Shown here in pieces: positions 1 through 7,943 of a DNA stretch of 11,847 nucleotides; positions within the stretch are counted from its first letter, which is position 1, and each line of letters begins with the position of its first letter. Made by a program: the position numbers and the translations under genes. Source of the stretch: a bacterium (GTDB lineage Bacteria; Pseudomonadota; Gammaproteobacteria; Burkholderiales; Methylophilaceae); the NCBI GenBank assembly GCA_027310505.1, contig DAIDAS010000258.1:1-11847 (forward strand). Direction: 5' to 3'. A model generated the notes under the pieces. That model searched no databases. It had not been told where the DNA came from and worked only from the letters and a program-made list of their open reading frames with translations.

Positions 1-449
1 CCACGGTCGCGGTCGTGATCACGCCCCCTGTCGCGATCATGCCACTCGCGGTCTTCATGGTCTTCATGCCACTCGCGGTCGCCGTGCCGCTCGCGATATT
101 GCGGGACATAAACCTCGTTGTACCAGCGATCCTGCACAAAATAGACTGGCTGGCCGCATGCGTTGTACCTGCCGCAGTAATAGCGCCATCTTTTCGCATG
201 GCCTGGAGGCACTCGCATGTAGATCGGCTCGTAGACTACGCCTGCCGGACGATGGATGATGACAGGCTCTGGATAGACCAGCACGGGCTGCGGATAAGGG
301 TAGTCCCCGATGTCGATACGGCCATAAAAACCGGGCTGGCCGATCGTGACCGAGACGCCAACGTCAGCGGCAAAGGCCTGAGCCGAAGCCACTGCAATGA
401 ACGTCATGGTAACCGTCAGGAAATGCTTCAACCAATTGATGCCATTCAT
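1..449 (-). CDS. Small exported protein with Cys pair and His/Asp/Arg-rich repeat tail (C-terminus cut by window edge)
   Basis: I do not recognise a characterised function. The reading frame stays open from the ATG at 449 to the window edge, giving 149 residues without a stop. Residues 1-27 form a typical Sec signal peptide: a Lys near the start, a hydrophobic core, then A-Q-A-F-A before the likely cleavage site. The mature part begins with a G-Q-P-G-F-Y-G-R-I-D-I-G-D stretch, followed by Pro/Tyr/Val-rich sequence (residues 50-80) and a Cys pair at 92 and 98 (C-x5-C) in an aromatic Arg-rich segment. From about residue 119 the chain is almost wholly Arg, Asp, His and Glu, with the unit D-R-E-W-H occurring twice nine residues apart. 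A GGAGGG ribosome site lies 6 nt before the ATG, and a good promoter lies further upstream. Periplasmic location is likely; metal or polyanion binding by the tail is only a guess. Confidence 0.8.
   Translation of the reverse strand, partial: MNGINWLKHFLTVTMTFIAVASAQAFAADVGVSVTIGQPGFYGRIDIGDYPYPQPVLVYPEPVIIHRPAGVVYEPIYMRVPPGHAKRWRYYCGRYNACGQPVYFVQDRWYNEVYVPQYRERHGDREWHEDHEDREWHDRDRGRDHDRDR
37..80 (-). repeat. 27-bp-period tandem repeat inside the tail of the exported protein
   Basis: The same 17 bases occur at 37-53 and 64-80, a 27-bp (9-codon) period. On the coding (minus) strand they give two copies of D-R-E-W-H followed by charged residues. The repeat probably arose by in-frame duplication and may vary in copy number between strains. 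The pattern degenerates into Arg/Asp/His pairs toward the window edge. Confidence 0.75.
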
Positions 450-492
450 GATAAGCCCTCCATTGATAAATATTTTTGCAGCCGCAAAGGTC

Positions 493-522
493 ATTCTACC
501 CCCTGCGCAGCATCGCTGTTAA
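493..522 (-). promoter_or_regulatory. Predicted sigma-70 promoter of the exported-protein gene
   Basis: Read on the minus strand, TTAACA (522-517; 5/6 of the -35 consensus) is followed after 18 bp by TAGAAT (498-493; 5/6 of the -10 consensus). Transcription would start near 486 and leave a leader of about 37 nt before the ATG at 449, with a GGAGGG ribosome site. The promoter shows that this gene can be transcribed independently of fae upstream. No convincing intrinsic terminator for fae is visible between 523 and 606. Confidence 0.6.
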
Positions 523-606
523 TGGAGGGTGCGCAAAATCCATCCGCTCACCCGGGCTTTTCACTTTAGGGCACGGACAACCAGAAATCCACCCGACCTG
601 CGTTCA

Positions 607-1143
607 CTAAAATCCGCCTTTTTTGTAGTCATGCGCAGCGAGCGGATGGTGGACCACCTGCTCCTGGGCAATCACCTCGGCCGGCATTGGCAATCCTGCT
701 ACTGCCCGCTTGAGCGCCAGTTTGGTGGCTTCATAATTCCAATCCTGGATTTTGGCGTTGTCCTCGGCATCCCAGTGGATGAAAACACCCACGCAGATAA
801 ACAGGTCGTTAGCTTCCGCAACGGGAATCACGCCCTCCCTGACACTGTCGGCCACTGCGGCAGCCACGCCGCATTGTGCCGGCCCGAACATCTGCACGGC
901 CTGTTTGGCGTTCTTGATATCCACCTTGTTGAACATGACCGTTGGCGGCTTGGTCATGAGATTGGGCGCTACTACCGAAAGCAGAGAGTTATCGCCCCGT
1001 TTCTGGTTAGTCAGGGCAATGCAGAAAGCGGTTTCGGCACCACTACCGCGCGGCCCGATGATGAGATCGACGTGGGCGACTTCGTTGCCATCACCCACTA
1101 ACGCTTCGCCTACGAGCACCTTGTTGATTTTAAACGTTTCCAT
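607..1143 (-). CDS. fae: Formaldehyde-activating enzyme Fae (5,6,7,8-tetrahydromethanopterin hydro-lyase)
   Basis: Fae condenses formaldehyde with tetrahydromethanopterin to methylene-H4MPT in the cytoplasm, the first step of H4MPT-linked formaldehyde oxidation and detoxification in methylotrophs. The 178-residue protein has the family hallmarks: G-E-A-L-V-G-D-G-N-E-V-A-H at residues 12-24, with His24 aligning with the catalytic His of the Methylobacterium enzyme; then D-L-I-I-G-P-R-G; F-N-K-V; Q-A-V-Q-M-F-G-P-A-Q; and V-F-I-H-W. It is a stand-alone Fae, not a Fae-Hps fusion. Its length is close to the usual ~170 residues, with a slightly longer basic tail after H-H-P-L-A-A-H. The start is the ATG at 1143 with an AGGAAG ribosome site close upstream. 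No other H4MPT-pathway gene (mch, mtdB, fhcABCD) is in the window, so the gene sits apart from its pathway here. Its own promoter region separates it from the SUF operon. Confidence 0.95.
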   Translation of the reverse strand: METFKINKVLVGEALVGDGNEVAHVDLIIGPRGSGAETAFCIALTNQKRGDNSLLSVVAPNLMTKPPTVMFNKVDIKNAKQAVQMFGPAQCGVAAAVADSVREGVIPVAEANDLFICVGVFIHWDAEDNAKIQDWNYEATKLALKRAVAGLPMPAEVIAQEQVVHHPLAAHDYKKGGF

Positions 1144-1167
1144 GGCTTCCTACCCTTTCGAGTTTTC

Positions 1168-1184
1168 GCCCGTTGCGAACGGGC
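1168..1184 (-). promoter_or_regulatory. Leader hairpin upstream of fae
   Basis: A perfect 7-bp inverted repeat, GCCCGTT then a 3-nt loop then AACGGGC, lies 25-41 nt upstream of the fae ATG and would be in its 5' leader. No T tract follows, so it does not look like an attenuator. It could affect mRNA stability or initiation (inference). Confidence 0.45.
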
Positions 1185-1264
1185 ATTAAAGAAATGCGCA
1201 TGAGCGCACTCACCAAATGGAACACTAAGGGTTTGATACACAATGCATCAGTAAGTTCGAGTCG

Positions 1265-1282
1265 GTTTTTTGAATCAAAAAC
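1265..1282. promoter_or_regulatory. AT-rich palindrome, candidate operator for fae
   Basis: TTTTTGA and TCAAAAA are perfect inverted arms around a single A (1267-1281), with G and C at the outer ends (1265 and 1282). It lies 122-139 bp upstream of the fae start, just downstream of the predicted -10 box, where a repressor site could act. It does not have the TTGAT-N4-ATCAA spacing of an FNR site. The binding factor is unknown. Confidence 0.35.
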
Positions 1283-1295
1283 ACTTCACCGGAAT

Positions 1296-1326
1296 TTAAT
1301 ACGAAGGGAAATGTCCAATCGGTCAA
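1296..1326 (-). promoter_or_regulatory. fae: Candidate sigma-70 promoter for fae
   Basis: On the minus strand, TTGACC (1326-1321; 5/6 of the -35 consensus) is followed by TATTAA (1301-1296; 4/6 of the -10 consensus) with a long 19-bp spacer. This would give a leader of roughly 145 nt containing the AT palindrome and the hairpin. The spacer makes the call tentative, but it is the best match in the region. Confidence 0.35.
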
Positions 1327-1380
1327 ACCACTGGGCGGGTCGTAACGAGGGCGGTTTCTTCTGCTTCAGCCTATACCAGA

Positions 1381-1452
1381 CCTCTTCCGGGAAAAGAGGA
1401 GGCTACGGCGGTGAGACCGCCCGCGCTACGTCACACTGCCACAGAGCAGTGT
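1381..1452 (-). terminator. Three tandem stem-loops after the SUF operon (candidate termination or 3'-end structure)
   Basis: Reading away from the Rieske stop codon on the minus strand, three hairpins follow one another. 1452-1433 has a perfect 7-bp stem (ACACTGC/GCAGTGT) with a 6-nt loop. 1421-1407 has a perfect 6-bp stem (GGCGGT/ACCGCC) with a 3-nt loop. 1399-1381 has a 6-bp stem (CCTCTT/AAGAGG) that can extend past a bulge. None is followed by a T run, so classical intrinsic termination is not supported. They may stabilise the 3' end of the long operon mRNA or mark a Rho-dependent end (inference). Confidence 0.4.
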
Positions 1453-1480
1453 CTTATACCCTGCAATCGCCATGCCCGGC

Positions 1481-1804
1481 TCACGGACCTTCTGCTTCGG
1501 CATCCACCTCGATCCAACCATCGACCACACGTACCGGGAAGGTACGCAAGTTTTCGTAAGCCGGAGGTCCCAGCACGGCGCCAGTCACCACCGAAAAGCG
1601 GGCTCCATGCAATGGGCAGATGATCTCTTCGCCATTGAGTGTGCCATCGGACAGTTCGGCGGCCTCATGAGTGCAGAGATTGGCGATTGCGTAATAGCGC
1701 CCGTCGAGGTTGAACACAGCGATGGGCGTTTCATCAGCCGTTACCACCCGGCAGGTGCCGGGTAGAAAGTCTTCCACTGACGCCACATCGATCCAGTCGC
1801 TCAT
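1481..1804 (-). CDS. Rieske-type [2Fe-2S] ferredoxin, last gene of the SUF operon
   Basis: This is a 107-residue soluble Rieske ferredoxin of the NirD/BphA3-like type. Both cluster-binding boxes are present: C44-T-H46 and C63-P-L-H66, the latter followed by G-A-R-F. Two Cys and two His would coordinate a [2Fe-2S] cluster. There is no signal peptide or membrane segment, so it is cytoplasmic. The ATG at 1804 has an AGGGGGG ribosome site 7 nt upstream and follows the sufT stop by 18 bp, so it is co-transcribed with the assembly genes. Genes for such proteins recur at the end of sufBCDSU-type operons in proteobacteria. An electron-donor role in cluster building, or use as a cluster recipient, is plausible but not shown by sequence. 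No oxygenase or nitrite reductase partner gene is nearby. Confidence 0.92.
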   Translation of the reverse strand: MSDWIDVASVEDFLPGTCRVVTADETPIAVFNLDGRYYAIANLCTHEAAELSDGTLNGEEIICPLHGARFSVVTGAVLGPPAYENLRTFPVRVVDGWIEVDAEAEGP

Positions 1805-1822
1805 GATTGTGCCCCCCTGTTT

Positions 1823-2209
1823 TCAGAACATACCTAGTTGCAGCCTGGCCGCCTCAGACATGTGATCACGGCTCCACGGTGGATCCCATACCAGTTCCAC
1901 TTTCACGTCGCCAACGCCATCAAGACACTGCAACGTGTCCCTCACCGTATCGGGAAAGCTCTGCGCTACCGGACAGTTGGGCGCAGTCAAGGTCATGCGG
2001 ATGCGCACATCGCCTGAAGGGTCAACTTCCAGCCCGTAAATCAGGCCGAGGTCGTAAATGTTGACCGGGATCTCAGGGTCGTAGATGGTACGCAGACCAT
2101 CGATCACGCGCGCCTCCAGCCCGTCCGGCATGGAAAGCGATTCCCGCTTTACGCCAAGGCCCCACACGTCGAACAGTTTTCTACTCTGTCGAGACGGTTT
2201 CTTGTCCAT
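1823..2209 (-). CDS. sufT: SufT, DUF59/MIP18-family Fe-S maturation protein
   Basis: SufT proteins are small DUF59 (MIP18-like) factors that assist maturation of Fe-S proteins and are usually encoded in suf operons. The 128-residue sequence has the family signature D-P-E-I-P-V-N-I-Y-D-L-G-L-I-Y at residues 44-58, the T-A-P-N-C-P motif with the conserved Cys79, and the C-terminal W-D-P-P-W motif followed by S-R-D-H-M-S-E-A-A-R. I chose the ATG at 2209, which has GGAG 7 nt upstream. An in-frame ATG at 2257 would add 16 residues with no family match. With the chosen start the gene overlaps the end of sufU by 29 bp, suggesting translational coupling. The short N-terminal stretch before the domain (about 30 residues, basic) is typical of the bacterial SufT subgroup. 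Confidence 0.92.
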   Translation of the reverse strand: MDKKPSRQSRKLFDVWGLGVKRESLSMPDGLEARVIDGLRTIYDPEIPVNIYDLGLIYGLEVDPSGDVRIRMTLTAPNCPVAQSFPDTVRDTLQCLDGVGDVKVELVWDPPWSRDHMSEAARLQLGMF

Positions 2210-2627
2210 TCCTGTTCTCCAGCGCAGCCTGCAGGGTATGCCAGGCCAACGTGGCACACTTCACCCGTTCCGGGAATTCGCGCACCCCGGCCAGGGCTTT
2301 CAGTTTGCCAAGTTCTTCGCCAGTCGCGGTACCGGTCACCATGCCGTGAAAGTTGTCCAGCAAGCGCAATGCCTCGTCCTGATGCTTGCCTTTGAGGGCC
2401 TCCGTCATCAGCGAGGCAGAGGCCGTGGAAATGGCACAACCGGAGCCTTCGAAGTGCACGTCGCTGATGACATCGTCATCCATCCGCAGATACAGTGTCA
2501 CCTTGTCGCCGCACAGTGGGTTGTAGCCTTCGGCCTGACGATTCGCGCCACCCAGCGGGCCGAAATTATGCGGATGGCGGTAGTGGTCGAAGATGATTTC
2601 CTGATAGAGATCGCGCAGATCGTTCAT
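2181..2627 (-). CDS. sufU: SufU, IscU-like Zn-dependent sulfur acceptor / scaffold protein
   Basis: The 148-residue protein belongs to the NifU_N/IscU fold and the SufU branch. It begins with L-Y-Q-E-I-I-F-D-H-Y-R-H-P-H-N-F-G, a SufU-type N-terminus. The three cysteines and the Asp that bind Zn or cluster are present: C39 and D41 in N-P-L-C-G-D, C64 in G-S-G-C-A-I-S, and C124 in V-K-C-A-T-L-A-W. The extra stretch between the second and third cysteines that separates SufU from IscU is present (about residues 88-120), and the IscU HscA-binding L-P-P-V-K motif is absent. In Bacillus, SufU takes sulfur from SufS. Its ATG overlaps the sufS stop (ATGA), indicating coupling. No sufE is in the operon, which fits SufU serving as the SufS partner. 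Confidence 0.94.
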   Translation of the reverse strand: MNDLRDLYQEIIFDHYRHPHNFGPLGGANRQAEGYNPLCGDKVTLYLRMDDDVISDVHFEGSGCAISTASASLMTEALKGKHQDEALRLLDNFHGMVTGTATGEELGKLKALAGVREFPERVKCATLAWHTLQAALENRNGQETVSTE

Positions 2628-3880
2628 GATTGAAATACCTCCAGAACTTTATCCAGCCCGGCTGCCAGCGCGTCCACCTCCTTGCGGGTGTTATACAGGG
2701 CGAACGATGCGCGCGCCGTAGCAGCCACGCCGAAGCGCGCCATGAGGGGCATCGCGCAATGATGCCCGGCGCGGACGGCCACACCCTGACGATCCAGGAT
2801 GGTGCCAATGTCGTGGGCATGTACACCATTCAGCACGAAGGACAAGATGCCGGCCTTGTCACGGGCGGTACCGATCATGCGCAGACCTGGCACCTGCTCC
2901 AGCACACGTGTTCCATAGGTCAGCAGCTCATTTTCATGGGCAGCCACTGTATCAATCCCGATAGCCGTGAGGTAATCCAGTGCAGCTGCCAGCCCGACGG
3001 CGCCGGCGACATTAGGGGTGCCTGCCTCAAACTTGTAGGGCAGCGCATTGTATTCGGTATGTTCGAAACTCACCGAGCTGATCATGTCCCCGCCGCCCTG
3101 CCAGGGCGGCATGGTTTCGAGCAACGGCTCCTTGCCATACAACACGCCGATGCCCATGGGGCCGTACAGCTTGTGTCCGGAAAACGCATAGAAGTCGCAA
3201 TCCAGTTCCCGCACATCCACCGCCAGATGGGCAATCGCCTGGGCACCGTCAAGCAACACCGGCACACCATGAGCATGCGCCCGGGTAATCATGGATTTGA
3301 CCGGATTGATGGTGCCGAGCGCATTGGAGACGTGGGTAACCGCCACCATGCACGTATGCTCGTTGAGCATGGCCTGATAGGCCTCCATCCTGAGTTCACC
3401 GCTATCGTCGATTGGGATGATACGCAGACTGGCACCGGTCTGCTGACAGACCATCTGCCAGGGCACGATGTTGGAATGGTGCTCCATGGCACTCAGGATG
3501 ATTTCGTCGCCGGGTTTGAAGCGACTACGTCCATAACTTTGCGCCACCAGATTAATGGCTTCGGTAGCGCCACGCACAAAAATGATTTCATCGGGGCTGG
3601 CGGCATTGATAAAACGCTGCACCCTGCCCCGCGCCGCAGCATAAGCTTCAGTGGCGCGCTGGCTCAGGGTATGCACGCCACGATGCACGTTGGCGTTGTC
3701 GCGCCGGTAATACTGACGAACAGCTTCAATCACGGCCTGCGGCTTCTGCGTGGTAGCGGCGTTGTCCAGATAGGCCAGTGGCTTGCCGTGCACCACGCTA
3801 TCGAGGATCGGGAAATCCACGCGCCAGTAATTTGCCTGCAGGTCATCGAGGTGAAGAGACGGGTTGCTGTTCATGATCAC
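2624..3880 (-). CDS. sufS: SufS, group II cysteine desulfurase
   Basis: SufS is a PLP-dependent homodimeric enzyme that converts cysteine to alanine and passes the persulfide to a sulfur acceptor. The 418-residue chain has Y-L-D-N-A-A-T-T-Q-K-P near the start (residues 37-47), H-H-S-N at 134-137 with the cofactor-stacking His, D211 in L-D-G-A-Q, the Schiff-base Lys237 in F-S-G-H-K-L-Y-G-P, and the catalytic Cys375 in R-A-G-H-H-C-A-M-P-L. The short active-site loop identifies group II (SufS) rather than IscS/NifS. The start is uncertain. A GTG at 3880 has AAGGAG 5 nt upstream and overlaps the sufD stop by four bases (GTGA). An ATG two codons later (3874) has the same site 11 nt upstream; if used, residue numbers drop by two. 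The 3' end overlaps sufU. Confidence 0.96.
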   Translation of the reverse strand: MIMNSNPSLHLDDLQANYWRVDFPILDSVVHGKPLAYLDNAATTQKPQAVIEAVRQYYRRDNANVHRGVHTLSQRATEAYAAARGRVQRFINAASPDEIIFVRGATEAINLVAQSYGRSRFKPGDEIILSAMEHHSNIVPWQMVCQQTGASLRIIPIDDSGELRMEAYQAMLNEHTCMVAVTHVSNALGTINPVKSMITRAHAHGVPVLLDGAQAIAHLAVDVRELDCDFYAFSGHKLYGPMGIGVLYGKEPLLETMPPWQGGGDMISSVSFEHTEYNALPYKFEAGTPNVAGAVGLAAALDYLTAIGIDTVAAHENELLTYGTRVLEQVPGLRMIGTARDKAGILSFVLNGVHAHDIGTILDRQGVAVRAGHHCAMPLMARFGVAATARASFALYNTRKEVDALAAGLDKVLEVFQS

Positions 3881-5205
3881 AGTAGCTCCTTGATACTTTC
3901 GCCATGCGGCAAACGCTCCAGCACCAGTTGTTCTATACGCCCGCGCAAATTCGGCGCACTGACCCGCGCCACGATGTCGTTAGCGAAACCATAGATCAGC
4001 AGCGATCGCGCCGACTCGGCATCAATCCCACGTGAACGCAGGTAGAACAGGTGATTTTCGTCCAGTTGTCCGACCGTAGCGCCATGCGTGCATTTGACGT
4101 TATCGGCGAAAATCTCCAGTTGCGGCTTGGTGTCCACTTCCGCCTGTCGCGACAGCAGCAGATTGCGGCTGGACTGGTGGGCGTCGGTACCGTCAGCACC
4201 CGGATGCACCACCAACTTGCCGTTGAACACGCCATGTGATTCACCGTCCATCACACCCCGGTATTGTTCCCGGCTGACGCCATCCGGCGCGAGATGGTCG
4301 ATGCGCGTGTGATGATCCATGTGCTGCCTGCCATCGAGCAGATAGAGCCCGTTGAGCGTGCAGCGACAATCACGCTCCAGCAAGCGCGCAGTGATGTCAT
4401 TGCGTCCCATGCGAGCGCCCAGTGCGAATGAGTGCGAAACGAAGCTGCTGCCGGCCATCAGGTCTGCATGGATTCCGGCAATATGCGAGGCCGCACTGCC
4501 TTCCTGCAGCAGTTTGCAGTGTTCGATGACGGCCCCGGCACCCAAACTAATCTGCGTGATGGCATTGGTAAAGTTATGCGCGTCCACCATGCCAAGGTAA
4601 TGTTCGACCATCGTGGCCCGCGCACCCTCCCCGGCCACCACGATATTGCGCGGATAGACCGCCACGCCATGGCCGCTGGCGATAAACAGCAGGTAAACAG
4701 GCGCGTCCAGCACTGTCCCGGGGGCCAACTGCAGCATGGCCCCGTCAGTGGCGAAGGCAGTATTGAGGGAGGCGAAGATGGTGTGCTCGTTTCGTACATC
4801 GAAGAACGGCCGCGGCAGGTCTTGCGCTTCATCCAGCGCTTGCGCCAGGCTGGTCAGCCGAACACCGTCCGGCAACCCATCGATCGTCGACAAGTCAGCA
4901 TCGTAATGACCGTTGACAAACACCATCAGGTGCATCCCCTCATTGGTCAATGTCCAGGCATGCAGCGCGGCTTCCGACGATGGGTCGGGCGGAATATGAT
5001 CCGGTGCCAGCGAGGCGCGCCTGCCCAACGCCGTCACGTCGGTATATTTCCACTCCTCGTCGCGCCGTGTAGGAAAACCGCGTGCTGCAAAGCGCCCGAA
5101 TGCCGACTCGCGTGCCAGCCTCACCCATGGCACATCGTGGCCGGCCAGCGCTTCTGGCATGCGCTCCAGTTCCAAGTGTTGCAGGAGATCCGGCTGCACG
5201 TTCAT
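3877..5205 (-). CDS. sufD: SufD, scaffold subunit of the SufBCD complex
   Basis: SufD pairs with SufB and the SufC ATPase to assemble nascent Fe-S clusters. The 442-residue protein is about the family length. It has the N-terminal E-E-W-K-Y-T-D motif (about residues 50-56) and the C-terminal beta-helix segment K-C-T-H-G-A-T-V-G-Q-L-D, in which His374 corresponds to the cluster-assembly His360 of E. coli SufD. This is followed by L-F-Y-L-R-S-R-G-I, conserved in SufB/SufD. The ATG at 5205 has AGGAG 6 nt upstream; that ribosome site overlaps the sufC stop codon (TAGGAG), so the two genes are tightly coupled with a 9-bp gap. The 3' end overlaps the sufS start. Confidence 0.95.
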   Translation of the reverse strand: MNVQPDLLQHLELERMPEALAGHDVPWVRLARESAFGRFAARGFPTRRDEEWKYTDVTALGRRASLAPDHIPPDPSSEAALHAWTLTNEGMHLMVFVNGHYDADLSTIDGLPDGVRLTSLAQALDEAQDLPRPFFDVRNEHTIFASLNTAFATDGAMLQLAPGTVLDAPVYLLFIASGHGVAVYPRNIVVAGEGARATMVEHYLGMVDAHNFTNAITQISLGAGAVIEHCKLLQEGSAASHIAGIHADLMAGSSFVSHSFALGARMGRNDITARLLERDCRCTLNGLYLLDGRQHMDHHTRIDHLAPDGVSREQYRGVMDGESHGVFNGKLVVHPGADGTDAHQSSRNLLLSRQAEVDTKPQLEIFADNVKCTHGATVGQLDENHLFYLRSRGIDAESARSLLIYGFANDIVARVSAPNLRGRIEQLVLERLPHGESIKELL

Positions 5206-5214
5206 TTGTTTCTC

Positions 5215-5979
5215 CTAAGCCACCCGACTTGCCTCGTTCCCGGCTTCAACCCAGCCGTATCCATGCTGTTCCAACTCGAATGCCAGCCCGGCACCCCCCG
5301 ATTTCGCGATGCGTCCCTGCGACAACACGTGCACATGATCCGGCACGATGTAATTCAGCAGCCGCTGATAATGGGTCACCAGTACGATGGCGCGCCTGGC
5401 ATTGCGCATGGCGTTAACGCCGTCAGCCACCTGCTTGAGCGCGTCGATATCGAGGCCGGAGTCTGTTTCGTCGAGAATGGCCAATTTCGGTTCCAGCACC
5501 GTCAACTGCAAGATTTCGTTGCGCTTCTTCTCACCGCCGGAAAAGCCTTCGTTAACGGCACGCGACAGGAGCACTTCATCCATCCCCACCCGTTTCATTC
5601 TGTCACGCACCAACGCGAGAAAATCCATGGCGTCGAGCTCCGGCAATCCGTGTTGCTTGCGCACAGCGTTGAGACTGGTCTTGAGGAACAGCGCATTGCT
5701 CACGCCGGGGATTTCTACTGGATACTGGAAGGCGAGGAATACGCCTTCGCGCGCACGTTGTTCCGGCGTCATAGCCAACAAATTGCGCCCAAGATAGCGT
5801 GCCGTGCCGGCCGTCACCCGATAGCCTTCGCGTCCGGCCAGCACCTGTGCCAGCGTGCTCTTGCCGGAACCATTCGGCCCCATGATGGCGTGCACCTCAC
5901 CGGCACGCACGTTGAGGTCGATGCCGCGCAGGATTTCCTTGCCGTCGATGGCTACATGCAAATTCTTTACGGTCAGCAT
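5215..5979 (-). CDS. sufC: SufC, ABC-type ATPase of the SufBCD complex
   Basis: SufC is a cytoplasmic ABC ATPase whose ATP-driven dimerisation opens the SufB-SufD interface for cluster assembly; it is not a transporter. At 254 residues it is normal length. Walker A is G-P-N-G-S-G-K-S-T (residues 34-42), the Q-loop lies in F-Q-Y-P-V-E-I-P-G-V, the ABC signature is F-S-G-G-E-K-K-R-N-E (SufC-specific rather than the usual L-S-G-G-Q), and Walker B/D-loop is L-A-I-L-D-E-T-D-S-G-L-D. V-L-V-T-H-Y carries the switch His. The ATG at 5979 has GGGAG 8 nt upstream and lies 12 bp after the sufB stop. Confidence 0.97.
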   Translation of the reverse strand: MLTVKNLHVAIDGKEILRGIDLNVRAGEVHAIMGPNGSGKSTLAQVLAGREGYRVTAGTARYLGRNLLAMTPEQRAREGVFLAFQYPVEIPGVSNALFLKTSLNAVRKQHGLPELDAMDFLALVRDRMKRVGMDEVLLSRAVNEGFSGGEKKRNEILQLTVLEPKLAILDETDSGLDIDALKQVADGVNAMRNARRAIVLVTHYQRLLNYIVPDHVHVLSQGRIAKSGGAGLAFELEQHGYGWVEAGNEASRVA

Positions 5980-5991
5980 GAATGTTTCTCC

Positions 5992-7440
<1,449 letters not shown>

Positions 7441-7462
7441 CTTGCACCCCTGCTTAACTTGA

Positions 7463-7927
7463 CTACATGCTGAATGCCTCGCTGGCGTCTACAACGTTGC
7501 GGTCGACACTGGCGGCCGATGGCGGCCGGCAAGCCAGTTCGGCCAGCGTCACGCGCTCCAGCGTAGCGCGAACGATCCGGCTGATTCGCTGCCAGTTGCC
7601 GCGTACAGCGCATGCGGATTCACGCGCGCACATACCAGGAATACTGCTGCATTCGGTGAGGCCCATGGGATACCCCTCGATGGCATCGATAATGGCAGCT
7701 ACCGAAATCTCATCTGGCGCCATGGGCAACATGTAACCACCCCGAGCGCCACGCTGCGAAAGCAGCAGATTTGCCCGCACCAGCCTCTTCAGCAGCTTGC
7801 TCACCGTCGGCACCTCCAGCCCCACCGCCATGGCAATTTCCAGTGCACTCCGCACCTGTTGCGGCTCCTGAGCCATGAATGTCATTATCACCGTGCCGTA
7901 ATCGGCCAATTTGCTCATGCGCAGCAT
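7463..7927 (-). CDS. Rrf2-family, IscR-like SUF system regulator
   Basis: This winged-helix transcription factor of the Rrf2 family heads the SUF operon and matches the 'SUF system Fe-S cluster assembly regulator' subgroup. The 154 residues include M-L-R-M-S-K-L-A-D-Y-G at the N-terminus, a helix-turn-helix around residues 27-55 (A-L-E-I-A through S-K-L-L-K-R-L), and the wing G-A-R-G-G-Y. Three cysteines at 93, 100 and 106 (C-x6-C-x5-C) match the IscR cluster region closely, so it probably binds a [2Fe-2S] cluster and senses Fe-S status (inference from family). Two adjacent ATGs (7930 and 7927) are possible; AAGGAG lies 4 and 7 nt upstream respectively, and the second gives the usual family N-terminus. 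A longer frame to 8110 would run through the operator region and is unlikely. Autoregulation is suggested by the IscR-like site at 7944-7968. Confidence 0.92.
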   Translation of the reverse strand: MLRMSKLADYGTVIMTFMAQEPQQVRSALEIAMAVGLEVPTVSKLLKRLVRANLLLSQRGARGGYMLPMAPDEISVAAIIDAIEGYPMGLTECSSIPGMCARESACAVRGNWQRISRIVRATLERVTLAELACRPPSAASVDRNVVDASEAFSM

Positions 7928-7943
7928 CATTAATCTCCTTAGC

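Larger units (their letters stand above)
1144..1480. other. 337-bp intergenic region between the SUF operon end and fae
   Basis: I see no credible gene here. Short open frames crossing it show no recognisable protein features and overlap the Rieske gene. The region holds, from the SUF side, three consecutive stem-loops (1452-1381), a candidate fae promoter (1326-1296), an AT-rich palindrome (1265-1282) and a hairpin close to the fae start (1168-1184). These are listed separately. Confidence 0.7.

Noticed and set aside
37..80. Repeat at the left edge as a possible CRISPR or intergenic repeat
   Set aside because: The period is 27 bp, an exact multiple of three, within an open reading frame with no spacers; it is a coding tandem duplication.
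15..569. A 184-codon plus-strand frame at the left edge
   Set aside because: The minus strand carries a gene with signal peptide, ribosome site, promoter and patterned tail. The plus frame is its antisense and runs through the promoter.
1265..1282. FNR/CRP-type site upstream of fae
   Set aside because: The arms have a 1-nt centre instead of the 4-nt spacing of TTGAT-N4-ATCAA; kept only as an unassigned palindrome.
1173..1559. A 128-codon plus-strand frame between fae and the SUF operon
   Set aside because: It has no ribosome site or recognisable features, overlaps the Rieske gene antisense, and crosses the hairpins and the predicted fae promoter.
2630..3994. A 454-codon open frame on the plus strand
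   Set aside because: It is antisense to sufS and the end of sufD, with no domain features. It is a shadow of the desulfurase gene.
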